From the NCBI GenBank assembly GCA_022414725.1, contig CM039464.1, positions 24,623,529-24,687,528 of the forward strand: a stretch of 64,000 bases of DNA, written 5' to 3'. The translations under genes and the position numbers were made by a program. The notes beneath the pieces are model-generated. The model did not search any database, had not been told where the DNA came from, and worked only from the letters and a program-made list of their open reading frames with translations. The stretch is from Microglena sp. YARC. Taxonomy: Eukaryota; Chlorophyta; Chlorophyceae; Chlamydomonadales; Chlamydomonadaceae. Positions 34,812 through 45,250 of this stretch are shown piece by piece. Numbering within the stretch: the stretch's first letter is position 1; each line of letters opens with the position of its first letter.

Positions 34812-35040
34812 TTTTAATGTAAGTTCTTTACAACGGTGTAAGCACGATAGCGAAGAAGATGCTATTAAGCGCTACAGGCGCAATCATATAGAATAGAGAT
34901 GTGTACTGCAAGGTACTGCAGTCACGTGCAGGCCACAGCTAGCCTGTGGCCTGGTGGCAGGCAACACGGGACCAGGAGGGAACAGGTACCGGTGTGCACT
35001 ATGCCAACTCAGAGACTGATATATAAATCAGTCAATAACA
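34812..35040 (-). repeat. LTR of element 1 (5' LTR)
   Basis: 229 bp, about 97% like the other LTR of this element by eye, which implies an older insertion than element 2. Confidence 0.9.
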
Positions 35041-35755
35041 GAGAGAGGGCACAGGAGAGCAGTCAAACAGGTCAAGAGTCAAACGGAGACTCGAGAAGTG
35101 AAAACAGAAGCTACCCCCATCACCTACACCGCCAGAAACAAGACGGTTGCTACAAAGGGACAAGAACAAATCCAAGCTAGTCATCCAGGCTGTCAGGGAG
35201 GATCAGGGGAAGAAGCTCATTCTGGGAGAGAAGCAAATGGTCGGGGGAATGGTCCTGGGCCATTGGAGGATCCGCCACTGACATATGTGGAGGGTTGGGA
35301 ACTCCCATGTTAACACGGGACCCACCATGGCTGATGAAGGGGTGATCATCTCCCACCGTGTCCTCCCACTCAGGAGGGGGCTCTTCTGTAGCGACAAACT
35401 TCCACCGTTCGGTAAACAAGATATATCGTGTTTACCGTGCGATGTATCGTGATTGGTCCAAATCGGCCTACGAAAATATCTTACACTTGTCAGGTCGGCG
35501 GTTCGTTTCTCGTTAGGAGCACCTGAGTCTGGGCCAGGAATACGCCTTATACCGTACGATGTATCACGATATATCGTCCGGTAATAGACCACGATATTAC
35601 CGTGTTTTTCTATCTCCCTCAGTTTTGGTTCATTATGTTGGTACTGATTTTCCCAAAAAAGGGTATAAAAATACCGTACGGTATCGATACCGTACGGTAT
35701 ATCACGATATATCGTACGGTAATTGAAAATACCGTACGGTATTGACAGCCCTACC
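35041..35755. other. Unassigned insert between LTR element 1 and the repeat 3' end
   Basis: First part holds an 80-codon minus-strand frame ending at 35177 (EPPPEWEDTVGDDHPF) of unknown nature. 35410-35755 is a dense set of palindromes built from ACCGTACGGT and CACGATATATCG and ends ATTGACAGCCCTA, like the terminus of some hAT MITEs. A matching left end is not clear. Confidence 0.4.
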
Positions 35756-35844
35756 AAGGAGGCTGCCACTGCTGCTTGACGAACATTACACCACCCCCGG
35801 GGCCGACCTCCAGGGGACCCGCCAGGGCCCCCTACTATTTTTTT
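35756..35844 (+). repeat. TTGGTCGGCC-family element, 3' end
   Basis: GCTGCCACTGCTGCTTGACG, then ACATTACACCACCCCCGGGG and CCCCCTACTATTTTTTT, as at 28095-28182. It closes the element begun at 28676. Confidence 0.75.
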
Positions 35845-35970
35845 CTGCCGAGATTGAAATCGAGACCCCCCCCCCCCCCCCCCCCTGGCTTCAACTTTTG
35901 GGGCATGGTCCTGGCAATTTTTTGCCCCCCTCCCGCCAGGCCACACCATAAGGAAACATATGTAAGGTTA

Positions 35971-36183
35971 GCCCCTTTCAGCGAATCAATTGGTGTAGTG
36001 GTACAACAAGTCGCTTTGAGGATGTAGGGTCGGGGGTTCGATTCCCCTACGGTTGCCCTAAGCGTTGCAGGTCGTTGTCAGCCGCGATGGTAGCTTGTCC
36101 AGTTGAGGTAGAAGACCGCTTTATACCCCCGTACAACAGGTTCCCTTAATACCACGCCCCACCAGGCGTTATCATTACTTTTT
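35971..36183 (+). mobile_element. tRNA-headed SINE, copy 1
   Basis: 213 bp flanked by TAAGGTTA (35963-35970, 36184-36191); the paralogous site near 58230 is empty. The head has an A-box-like TTGGTGTAGTGGTA and a B box GGTTCGATTCCCC, but the 3' acceptor-like part does not pair with the 5' end, so it is not a working tRNA gene. The body ends CCACGCCCCACCAGGCGTTA then TCATTACTTTT. Copy 2 at 60617-60827 shares this 3' domain. Confidence 0.85.
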
Positions 36184-36580
36184 TAAGGTTACCTGCGGCG
36201 TCCCCAAATACCCCCCTAAGTGCGCAGTCAGGTTTCAAAGACGTCTAGCATACTTTTAGTAGAGGGAACTGGATATGCTTAGGGCGCACAGGGGGATTTG
36301 GAAGACAGCAAGCAGCCCCGAGTTGGCTGAAAAACCGGGGGACAATTCTTCTTCTTCTTCTTCTTTGTCCCAGTCGTCGACCAATGCCATCATCCCAAGC
36401 CAATTGCAGATTCCGCACAACGTACACGCCACCCCGGAACCCATCGCTTCCAACTGATTCGAAAACCTTCCAAACACATTCCATTGCTTTTAACTGCTTG
36501 CAACCCACGACATGCAAACACAGCCCCCCCCCCCTCCCCCTCCCTCCCCTCCCCTCCAAAGCGCGACCGACCCTTTCGAG

Positions 36581-36653
36581 GGTTGGGGTTGGGGTTGGGG
36601 TTGGGGTTGGGGTTGGGGTTGGGGTTGGGGTTGGGGTTGGGGTTGGGTTGGGT
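36581..36653 (+). repeat. Interstitial TTGGGG array
   Basis: Ten perfect TTGGGG hexamers followed by two TTGGG. This is the telomere repeat of Tetrahymena-type ciliates; in algae TTTAGGG types are usual. The paralogous position near 58650-58680 has only GGTGTGGATGG-like sequence, so the array expanded in one copy. Nothing else suggests a chromosome end. Confidence 0.92.
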
Positions 36654-37336
36654 AGAGCTATCTTCCTGGGGGACAGAATGGGAGTGAAATGTCCAAGCAC
36701 ACCCAACGCATACGTCACATATCATGCATGCATCACATCTCACACATACATCACACCAAATACATGCATTACAACTCGAACATGCATCATAAACCTTGCA
36801 TGCACCACATATCACGAGGTCACAGACCATTCATTGTGTGGACAGTGCATGAGGTATGGGGTATGGGGCATAAAAACGAAAATTGGAAATTGTTACGCCT
36901 TGCCACGGGGCGTGAGGTTGAAGGAACCTTCCCATTCGCTTGCACTGGGGAATGGTAACTGTGGGTTTTGCTTTCGCAGACCCCTACTGCGCCTGAGCTC
37001 GGACCACGGCGCGACAGCACGGAGGAAAGTTCTTTCAAGGAGGCAGGTAGGCAATCGTGAATGGGGCGTACTTGTTTAGTACCGAACTGTGTCACCATCT
37101 CTTCCCACAAGGCAATCATATCGTCTCTCCATTCCTATTCTCAGTCTCCATTCAGAAATAGTACACATCATCCACCCCCCCACCAATGACTACCTGCTGA
37201 GGTCGCCCAACCTGCCCACTAGTCAGCTCCCTTCCATTTCTATTTCTGTTAGGTCGCGAGACAACTTTAAGGATATCTGAAGGGTGAAAAGTGTTCCTGG
37301 ATTGGTCCATGTGCAAAATGCATGTTTTCTAAAAGA

Positions 37337-37357
37337 CCCCCCCCCCCCCCCCCCCCC
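37337..37357. repeat. Poly-C tract (21)
   Basis: Run of 21 C after the end of block D2. Confidence 0.95.
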
Positions 37358-37494
37358 AAAAAAGGCTCCCCCTAAAAATAAAGCTTCGCCCTAAATAAAG
37401 CTACCAGGACGCTGTCCCTGGAGGAGGCATAAAAAGCTATCAGAAAAACACTTTCTGAACTGATTTTTTTTCTCCTGAGAAGTACCCCATCTCC

Positions 37495-37920
37495 AGGGGC
37501 CACATTCACTGCCCACACATCACCCATGCACCCTCAATATAGCCATGCCTCTCACACAAACAGCACATGCTCATAGGCCAAAAATGCATTGCACTAACCC
37601 ATGCCCTCCGTATCACCTAAACAACCACAATATAGCCATGCCTCTCACACAAAAAAAAAACATGGCTATATGCCACCAGTGCACTGCACATCACACATGC
37701 AATGCCCACACACCACCTATGCAAACTTCATATAGCCACGCCTCTCACACAAAAAACACATGTCTGTAGGCCACCGACGCACTGCACATCACACATGCAC
37801 TGCCTACACAATACCCACACAACCTTAATATAGCCACGCCTTTTAAACAAACAACACGTGTCTATATGCTACCAGTGCATTGTACATCATCCTTGCACCC
37901 TCAATATAGCCATCACTGCT
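37495..37920. repeat. ~105-bp tandem repeat
   Basis: Four diverged units, each with ATATAGCCATGCCTCTCACA, a (C/G)TCATAGGCCA-type segment and TGCACTGCACATCACACATG. No coding sense. Confidence 0.8.
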
Positions 37921-38059
37921 TATTGTTTTGGCTACATGCAGCATCTTCTAGGCAGCTCCTTTCACCCACGCTTGGGCCATACACGAAGATAGCTTGTGCT
38001 CAAGCCACCTGACGATGCCGCATGAGTGTCTCCACTGGAGACCAATTGGTTGCTCCTGT

Positions 38060-38265
38060 TTTCGCAACTCGACAACTCGCAACTCAACAACTCGCAACGC
38101 AACTCAACTCAAAACTCAAAACTCAAAACTCAACAACCCAGCAACTCACAACTCAACTCAACTCAACAACTCGTAACTCGCAACTCAACTCACAACTCGC
38201 GACTCAACAGCTCAACAACAACTCGCAACTTGCAGCTCAACAACTCGCAACTCAACAAACACAAC
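38060..38265. repeat. (AACTC)n-type degenerate microsatellite
   Basis: Short units AACTC, ACTCGCA and AACTCAACA repeated for 200 bp. Open frames here (Asn/Ser/Gln-rich) result from the repeat. Confidence 0.9.
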
Positions 38266-38341
38266 AAAAGCCAGCTGATCGGGGCGGTCATAATAGTGTA
38301 GGGTGGGGTCCAATGGGGTCTACCATTTGTTTGCTCCCCAT

Positions 38342-38362
38342 CCCCCCCCCCCCCCCCCCCCC
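38342..38362. repeat. Poly-C tract (21)
   Basis: Run of 21 C. Confidence 0.95.
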
Positions 38363-38488
38363 TCCCCCCTTGCTGGCCTGATTTTGATTTCTGGAGGCCA
38401 GTTGGGGCCAATATTTACAACCATGTCAGCGAGTGTCAGGGACTTTTTGGCTAGCCTTTACCTTGTGGAGGCCTTCAAGAGGGTGTCA

Positions 38489-38650
38489 CTTGAAGGCCTA
38501 TACAAATAAGTTTCTCTCACGGTTGTGGTGGTGGTGGTGGTGGTGGTGGGGGGGGTCATTGTGGTGGTGGTGGTGGTACTGACCCCCCCCCCCCCCACCA
38601 CCACCACAATTGAAGGCCTATACAAATAAGTTCCTCTCACGGTTGGTTCT
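38489..38650. repeat. 40-bp direct repeats bracketing GGT/ACC triplet runs
   Basis: GAAGGCCTATACAAATAAGT followed by TTCTCTCACGGTTG or TCCTCTCACGGTTG appears at both ends. Between them are (GGT)n, poly-G, (GGT)n, poly-C and (CCA)n, making an imperfect triplet-repeat hairpin. Confidence 0.85.
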
Positions 38651-38739
38651 AAGCCGAGGGCATGCCAAAAATAGTAACCAGGTCTGGCCCTAGCTGCATC
38701 CCCCCCTATAATGTTGCGGCATAGCCCCATGGCCTCAAT

Positions 38740-39430
38740 GCACCAACATCATGCAACCTGTAGGGGCTACCTCAACATCATGCAACCTGTAGGGGCTACA
38801 TCAACATCATGCAACCAATATGGGCTACCTCAACATCATGCAACCTTAATGAGCTACCTCAACATCATGCAACCAATATGGGCTACCCAAACATCATGCA
38901 ACCTCAAGGGGCTACCTCAACATCATGCAACCAATATGGTGTACTTCAACATCATGCAACCTCAAGGGGCTACCTCAACAACATGCAACCTGTAGGGGCT
39001 ACTTCAACATCATGCAACCTATAGGGGCTACCTCAACACCATGCAACCTCAAGGGGCTACATCAAGATCATTTAACCACAAGGGGCTAACTCAACATCAT
39101 GCAACCTCAAGGGGCTACCTCAGCATCATGCAATCTATAGAGGCAACCTCAACATCATGCAACCTCATCATCTATCATGCAACCTCAAGGGGCTACCTCA
39201 TCATGCATACAACCTCATATTGCGTGCAACCTCATCATCATGCATACACAGGGGGCTACCTTATCAATATGCAACCTCAAGGGGCTACCTCATCTTGCAT
39301 ACATCCTCATCATGCATGCAACCTTATCATCATGCATCTTGAAAGGGCTACCTCACCTTGCATGCAACCTCATCATCATGCAACCTGAAAGGGCTACTTC
39401 ATCTTGCATGCAACCTCATCATGCATGAAA
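38740..39430. repeat. ~28-bp minisatellite (CAACATCATGCAACC)
   Basis: About 20 units of CAACATCATGCAACCTCAAG plus GGGCTACCT, regular at first, then increasingly shortened (CCTCATCATGCAT). Unit length changes frame, so no consistent protein. Confidence 0.92.
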
Positions 39431-39904
39431 CTCATCATGCAGCTCAGTACTTAAGTACAGTGCTCTCATCAAAGTTCCACCCTCCAACAGAATAAGCGCA
39501 GGAAAAGAAAGAAGGCGCGGGATGAAGGGTCGCGGCATAGTACCGAAGTTGGGCACCCTGCCTACAGCTTCACCGAAGTTGTATCGCATCGAAGTAGTTA
39601 TGGCATCGGAGTAGCTAGGTCTGGCATCGGATTGGGTTGGTCTGGCATTGGAACAGGTAGGTCTGGCATCGAAGTAGGTATAGCATCGAATTAGAGGCGA
39701 AGGGGCAGTTGGGGTTGCTTCAACCAACCGAGGTAGCTTAAGTCGTGCACTCAAGAGCGGTGTCAAGACGAGAAGTTGCTTCGCGATCGAAGAAGATGCT
39801 CCTTTATCAACAAGTAGCGGATATTGGTGCTTGCAAGGCTTAAAAAACAATCCCCTGCGGGGCGTAACACTTCCAGGCCGGCGTTGGGACAGCGTCAGCG
39901 CCTA
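39431..39904. other. No gene seen; short GGCATCGAAGTAG repeats
   Basis: 39580-39690 has five short imperfect units containing TCTGGCATCG or AGCATCGAA. The 143-codon minus-strand frame across it shows no domain. Confidence 0.4.
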
Positions 39905-40196
39905 TCCGCCTAGTCGGCTTTCGACTTCGACTTCAGTAGCACAGGCAGTACATGCCAGCCTGGATTTTCCCACACGTAAACGTCTCCCTGTCAGTAACCT
40001 CGTTGTCGAACGCCACGTCGACGGAAACCTCACCCCCATCGGCATGCCCTGCCGGTGCAAAAGCCTCAACCAGGGATAGGGGCGGGCGTTGCATCCGAGA
40101 GCCCCACTCAGGGGAATCGTCTGCACCAAAGCTTTCTCGCACCTTTGCCTACAACTTTATCGCGATTTTCCCCGCCCTGTGCGTCAACAACACGTC

Positions 40197-42146
40197 ATGT
40201 CTTTCGCTTCCGTCCCATTTCGCGTTCTTGAGTCCTCTGATGCCTGGACGGAGCTGTCGTACATGTCGCGCTGTTTGTCCTTTGGATTCTGGAGCAGGTT
40301 GGCAGCTCCTGGATTATGGAGCAGGTTGTTCACTGGCTTGAAGCTACTGAGTCCTGGATCAGGATCGCCTGGAATGGCAAAGCCTTAACAGAGCATTCGT
40401 CCCAGGTGCGTGCGAGCATGCATCCAAAGCACGATGGTCGAACGGCCTTGCTCACGACGATCGGTACCGCAGCAATATCATCAGCGGGGCAACCCACTCA
40501 TCTAGAACGGATAGCAAAGCAAGCGTTGGGTTGCTTCGTACTTGAGGGGAGAGGGGGTGGGGGGCTTGCGCTGCTTTACTTGGTCATTCCATATGGGATG
40601 GTCAGTTCTTTCACCAGCGCATGGTCATTCTGCTTCATGCATGTCTCCAATAGAACCAACTCATGCCATCCCTGTTCACACCTTTACCAAACAGCACATC
40701 TACGTTTTCGCAGCATGCCAGGCAGAAGACGCCATCGTAAGGAAAGAATCCGACGCCTTTGAGCAATACTGCAAAGCCTACGCTCAACACTACCACACTA
40801 ACAGGTCAGTGTTGGTGCAGGCAACATCTAGCTTCAGGGCAACACGGGATAAACATCGTATTGAGCATCTATCTTTATACATACATACATACATACATAC
40901 ATACATACATACATACATACATACATACATACATACATACATACATACATACATACATACATACATTTAATTGACTGGTTGCAAACAGGATAAGGCAACA
41001 CAATGTTTATAACAAAGCAGGCATGTGCCCAAGATACATACATTTGATTAGGCAGGACAAAGCACAGATAGCAGTGCAAGTGAGCTTAGCATACAAACAT
41101 ATAGATGCCAGGTTGCAAGCAAGATAAGGCATTGCAACAAGCAGAATGAACAAAGCAAGTATGCTCCCAGGGTGCTCGTATAACTAAGGCCTGGTTGTGT
41201 TGTCTGCAGACGTAGGGTACCGTCTCATGAGCTGACAATCCCCTTAAATATAGTGCCCTACGTGTCCTTGGGTTGATGCTGAAGCAACATGCAAATGCCA
41301 ATGTACTTGCAAATGCAAGCAGAAGTGCAGAAGCAACATGCAAATGCCAATGTCCTTGCAAATGCAAGCAGAAGTACAGAACCAACCAAGGACTCCAGGC
41401 GACCGCTGTAGAAGTTCTCGAAGGAAAGGACATCGAACACAACACAACACAACATGTCCTCAGTGCATGGTGTCAAGATAAGCTCACACAAGAGGAGCCC
41501 AATGGTGGTGTTAGCTACTAAATGAAGTGTCGACCAGGTGGTAGAAGCTTTAGGGGGACTAGACTGATGCACGGGTCCTACCATATCCTCAAGGGGCTGC
41601 CCAAACCAAGGGGAAAAGCCTAAGACAGTTAACCGTGTATCCTGCAGTGCCTCAGGCAACCATCCCTCCTTTCCATGATAATCGTGGAAAGGTCGTTTTT
41701 GTGCCCAAGCAGAACACCCCCTATACATGCATTTAAATGACAAAACAACAGGAAGAAAGGTAAAGGTAACGATAACACACAGGATGTAAATGCAAATGCA
41801 TAGGCATATGCAAAAGATGCAACCCAAGAGCTGCTTGAGTGAGACTAGACTAGTTATAGTCCTACCCACTGCAGGGTACCGGCTCACTAGGTAGGACCAT
41901 CTAGCCTCACATTGCTCTGCATGACCAGTGACTCGTTGGTATTGTGCCAACATCCACAATCTCCCAACAACACTGCTTTGTCACAGGTCGGCCAATCTTG
42001 ATGAGAGGCAGGCACGAGAAGAAGCGATGCTGGCAGCAGGACCCAACCCATGGGTGACCAACAATGGCATGGATGGCCACGATAGGTGGATCGCCTCAGG
42101 CTATGTTCCCTTTATGGGCTATGAATATCCAACTAGCCTCCGTTAG
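40197..42146 (+). pseudogene. Three-exon gene of unknown function, copy B (frameshifted)
   Basis: Exons 40197-40405, 40695-40804 and 41987-42146, with the same splice sites as copies A and C. Exon 1 is 209 nt instead of 210: TGGACGGAGCTG replaces TGGAGGAAGGCTG-type sequence and lacks one base at the codons after DAW, shifting the frame. Exons 2 (HIYVFAACQAEDAIVRKES) and 3 (SANLDERQAREEAMLAAGPN ... YPTSLR, TAG) remain open. Likely a pseudogene, unless the lost base is a sequencing error. Confidence 0.7.
40873..41176. repeat. (ATAC)n microsatellite with flanking insert, copy B only
   Basis: About 23 tandem ATAC units (40876-40967) followed by 200 bp absent from copies A and C, where CTATCTT joins GCTCGTAT directly. 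No target duplication seen. All frames read through the repeat. Confidence 0.9.
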
Positions 42147-42597
42147 CCCGCCACTGGGTAAAGCCGAATGGTTTTAACTGCATTGGAATACTCGATATGT
42201 CAGCTTTCAGATACACTACCTAGATTCAGGGGTGGCCCAAGGATAGGGAAAGAGAGCTGCCTAGAAGCTGCTGCCTGTAGCCCAAAACAGAAGCATTGAG
42301 CGTGGGTCATACCTACTTTGCGGATTGCTTTCATGGCTATGGATTACCTTTGTCCATGGATACACTTTCATGGCAATGGATTACGGTTTTCCATGGATAC
42401 ATTGCCAAATTCAACACTCACCCCTGTAGCGTTGGCTACTTCACTGATGGATACTCATCCAATAATGGCATGTCATCAGATGGAGAGGAAAGGGAACTGA
42501 TGCGCCTCAGGTGTCAGCTCCATGGCTCTGTGCATGCCTCCCAATATCAAGAATGATGCACCTGATGGCATCAAGAACATGCCAAGTCAACCCTACC

Positions 42598-42780
42598 AGC
42601 CCTACACAGCCATGGTAGTGCCCCACTACCCTTACATATCCATGGGAGTGCACCAACCACACCCACATACACAGCCAGGGAAGGACCCTGCTAGCCCGAT
42701 ACAGCCATAGCAGTGCCCCACTACCCTTACATATCCATGGGAGTGCACCACCCCCACCCACACAGCCATCTACACTGCTC
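42598..42780 (+). repeat. Pro/Tyr-encoding minisatellite, copy B
   Basis: Two and a half units of the array found at 22240-23040 (TACATATCCATGGGAGTGCA). The frame reads YQPYTAMVVPHYPYISMGVH. Confidence 0.85.
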
Positions 42781-42887
42781 CACTAGAGTGCTCATGTACC
42801 TCTTGGTGGACTAGCAGTCAGCTTTGCATGCATGTTATGTTGTAAGCCTATTCAGTGAAGGTTGTTGGGTGGAAATATACACATACA

Positions 42888-43165
42888 TGTCAGTCCCCAG
42901 GGTATCAGCCACCAGGATATTAGCCACCAGGGTATCAGCCACCAGGGTAGCAGCCACCAGGATATTAGCCACCAGGGTATCAGCCACCAGGATATTAGCC
43001 ACCAGGGTATCAGCCCCCAGGGTATCAGCCACCAGGATATTAGCCACCAGGGTATCAGCCCCCAGGGTATCAGCCCCCAGGATATTAGCCACCAGGGTAT
43101 CAGCCCCCAGGGTATCAGCCACCAGGATATTAGCCACCAGGGTATCAGCCACCAAGGAATATACA
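42888..43165 (+). repeat. 15-bp VNTR, copy B (about 17 units)
   Basis: Units CCAGGGTATCAGCCA and CCAGGATATTAGCCA alternate irregularly. One frame is a YQPPG repeat in which CAG (Gln) and TAG alternate. The other two frames are fully open (GISHQDISHQ, ATRVSATRIL). Copy C has about 12 units and copy A about 1.5. Confidence 0.92.
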
Positions 43166-43584
43166 TGTTGCATATGCGGGGTGGCCCAATTCAACCTACA
43201 ACGGAAACAGCAAATCGACAGGGTCTCGTCTGTTTTACAGCATCACATGTGGTATTGGTTCCCCAGGATGGGTGAAAGGGCGTTTGAAGGGCAATCGCTG
43301 CTGGCCACACAGTACCAACATTCTCAGCATTCAGTTCTCACCCGCTCCAAGCTCCATGCATCCTCGGACTAGCAAATTACAAGGGTAGGTTTTACTTGGC
43401 CTTTGCTTATGATGGAGGCCATAAACAATTGTGCATGGAGGGATGCTGCAACTCCATCTGCTAAATACATGGGGAGTCATGCATGTGAAGATGTTGCGCA
43501 TATCTGTTTCATGGAGGATGTTACATATAACTCTCACATGGCTACCAAACTTTCAGTGTGCATTGTGCTGTGCAGATTGCAACA

Positions 43585-43779
43585 CAAGCAATAAGTGTGC
43601 CTGAATTCATTGTTTGTCCCTTGCTTCAAAAACTGAATACCAATCTCCTACCATATACACCAGGACTCCCAGAAGTATGTTCAAATACAGAGCTCCAGCT
43701 GAATCATCCCCCCATGTACCAAGAAGCAAGCAACGCAGCCCACACAAGCAAGCAGCAAAACAACATTGCCAGCCCATGA
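43585..43779 (+). CDS. Possible further exon, copy B
   Basis: Frame ISVPEFIVCPLLQKLN, LLPYTPGLPEVCS, NHPPMYQEASNAAHTS to TGA at 43777-43779. Follows CTTTCAG and TGTGCAG acceptor-like sites. Conserved in copies A and C, but the alternative frame is also open; weak evidence for coding. Confidence 0.35.
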   Translation, partial: QAISVPEFIVCPLLQKLNTNLLPYTPGLPEVCSNTELQLNHPPMYQEASNAAHTSKQQNNIASP

Positions 43780-43919
43780 GATGGTGTTGGTCACTGAACC
43801 TTTTGGGATTGAGTCCTCAACTCAGATGTTTCCAAGCAGCCCACATGATGCTGCTGCACCAGGGGGTAGGGGGTTGAAAGCACAATTTAGAAGCAAGACC
43901 AAGATAGAAAGCTACTAAG

Positions 43920-44220
43920 CCACACTGTTGAGTGCACTGTTGAGTGCAATATGAAATCGCATAGGATGCTAGTACACCACACTGTTGAGTGCAGAGCGCA
44001 ATTACATTGACTGCTACTACGCCACACTTTCAAGTGTAGAATGCAGTCACATAGAATGTTACTTCACCACACTGTTGAATGCAGAATGCCATCACATTGA
44101 ACGCTACTACACCAAACCTATGAGTGCAGCATGCAATCACATAGAATGCTACAACACCACACTGTTGAGTGCAGAATACAATCGCATGGAATGGTATGAC
44201 ACCACACTGTTAAAAACACA
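43920..44220. repeat. ~45-bp satellite, copy B (about 7 units)
   Basis: Same unit as at 23950-26395, strongly reduced in number. Confidence 0.9.
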
Positions 44221-44346
44221 TTGATGTGCTGAACCCCAAACAATTGTTTTTTGGACGGACATACTATTGGCTGCCTGTGGACACTTGCTACCTGCTGCTT
44301 ATAGCCATTAGTGCCCATCCTGTTAATTGATTAAGTTGTTCTAAAA

Positions 44347-44936
44347 CGGTATGTGCCTAAGAAAATGGCGAAACAATTTGGCGGATGGGTCCTGCCAATT
44401 CTGGTGGGGCTTGGCGCCTGGGCCCAAACAGGGAGCCCCTGGAACTAGGGCTGTCTGCCAACATTGTGGCGGGGCTCACTTCAATACAGTGTACTGCAGT
44501 AACACCCCCAAGGTTCAAATTATAGTCAGTAGTAATTATAGTCTGCTCTGTGTTTCCTTTTGAGCCACTCCTGAATCTGGTTTGAATCGTATGGTTGATC
44601 CGCCTTGAGGCTTAGTGTTTGCTAGCAGAATAAAACTAGGTGGTATAAAATCTTCCACACAAGACTCTGAATTCGATTGTAACATTTATTTTCATCCAAC
44701 TCTATCTGAGCTGCTCTGTGTCTTTTTTTGACTCACACATTAATCTGGATTGAATGGAAAGATAACAATTTAAAAAGATTCCACCAATAAGTAACTTAAG
44801 CCAATTTATGGAGCCCCCCAGTTTCGAAAAACCCGCTAAGCTTAATGGCGTAAAATTATTTCAGTCGTTTTGGGATTTCCACTAACCCTACCGAATTTAC
44901 CGCCATTTTCTTAGGCGCATACGGTATTTGAGGTTG
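44347..44936. mobile_element. MITE 2, copy B only
   Basis: Inverted ends: left CGGTATGTGCCTAAGAAAAT, right (reverse complement) CCGTATGCGCCTAAGAAAAT, continuing GGCG. Copies A (26490-26520) and C (50495-50525) lack it. The ends resemble those of MITE 1 (CCGTATGCGCC-TTAAG), so the same transposase may move both. About 590 bp, no coding capacity; the target duplication is not clear. Confidence 0.75.
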
Positions 44937-45056
44937 AAGGTTGTTAGTCTCTTGTGTCTAGTAGGATACTCCTGGACTGTAACATACATTCAATGAGCCC
45001 AATTCATCAGTGCTTGTTTTCGTATTAGCCCCTTCTGAATCTAGATTAGACAGGTC

Positions 45057-45250
45057 CAGGGTAATACAAAGCGCACGGGGCAGCGCGATTTCGCGCACGC
45101 TTTTTGAGCCCCACTGCGCGTTTCGCGCAGTTTTTCAACCCCCTGTGGGCGCAGCTCGCAGTTTTTGCGCTATTTGCACTACTAAGTGCTAACTAATTTG
45201 ACGTTTATGCGCTTCAAGCGCTGACCAATTTGACAACATGTAGTACCCTG
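45057..45250. mobile_element. hAT-like MITE, 194 bp, copy B only
   Basis: Ends CAGGGTAATAC and GTAGTACCCTG (inverse CAGGGTACTAC), flanked by the 8-bp duplication GACAGGTC (45049-45056, 45251-45258). Copies A (26622-26634) and C (50628-50640) have no insert. The interior is rich in GCGC and TTTTTGCGC motifs. Terminal CAGGG with an 8-bp duplication is typical of hAT elements. Confidence 0.88.

Larger units (their letters stand above)
28976..35040 (-). mobile_element. LTR retrotransposon 1: copia-type gag-protease element without IN/RT
   Basis: LTRs at 28976-29207 and 34812-35040 (about seven substitutions and a 3-bp indel). The coding strand is minus, so the 5' LTR is the right one. Next to it is a primer-site candidate (34796-34811) whose minus-strand reading begins GGTTATGTGCGCCATC. 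Next to the left LTR is a polypurine tract (complement of TCCCCCCC at 29208-29215). Inside, 5' to 3' on the minus strand: Gag, protease-like domain, acidic repeats and an unrecognised C-terminal domain. No integrase, RT or RNase H is visible in 5.6 kb. No target duplication is visible (GAAAC against GAGAG). A MITE and a ~750-bp insertion in the leader make it longer than element 2. Confidence 0.85.
35845..37280. repeat. Duplicated block D2 (partner 58105-59215)
   Basis: Collinear with 58105-59215: poly-C tract, TGGCTTCAA, GCCCCCTCCCGCCAGGCCAC, GCTTAGGGCGCACAGGG, GACATGCAAACACAG, TGCATGCATCACA repeats and a tail near CTCCATTCCTATTCTCA. Copy-specific differences are a SINE and a TTGGGG array here and a longer C run there. 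No conserved open frame. Confidence 0.85.

Noticed and set aside
35985..36060. Possible functional tRNA gene
   Set aside because: Has A- and B-box-like sequence, but the acceptor stem does not pair and it sits inside a duplicated 213-bp SINE unit with target duplications.
36384..37079. 231-codon frame with Val-Gly repeats
   Set aside because: Read-through of the TTGGGG array; the paralogous block does not keep the frame.
40542..40974. Frames ending in Tyr-Ile-His-Thr repeats
   Set aside because: Product of the ATAC microsatellite in all frames.
43403..43594. Cys-rich frame resembling a CXC/tesmin domain
   Set aside because: The cysteine spacing does not match and copies A and C have stops in the frame.
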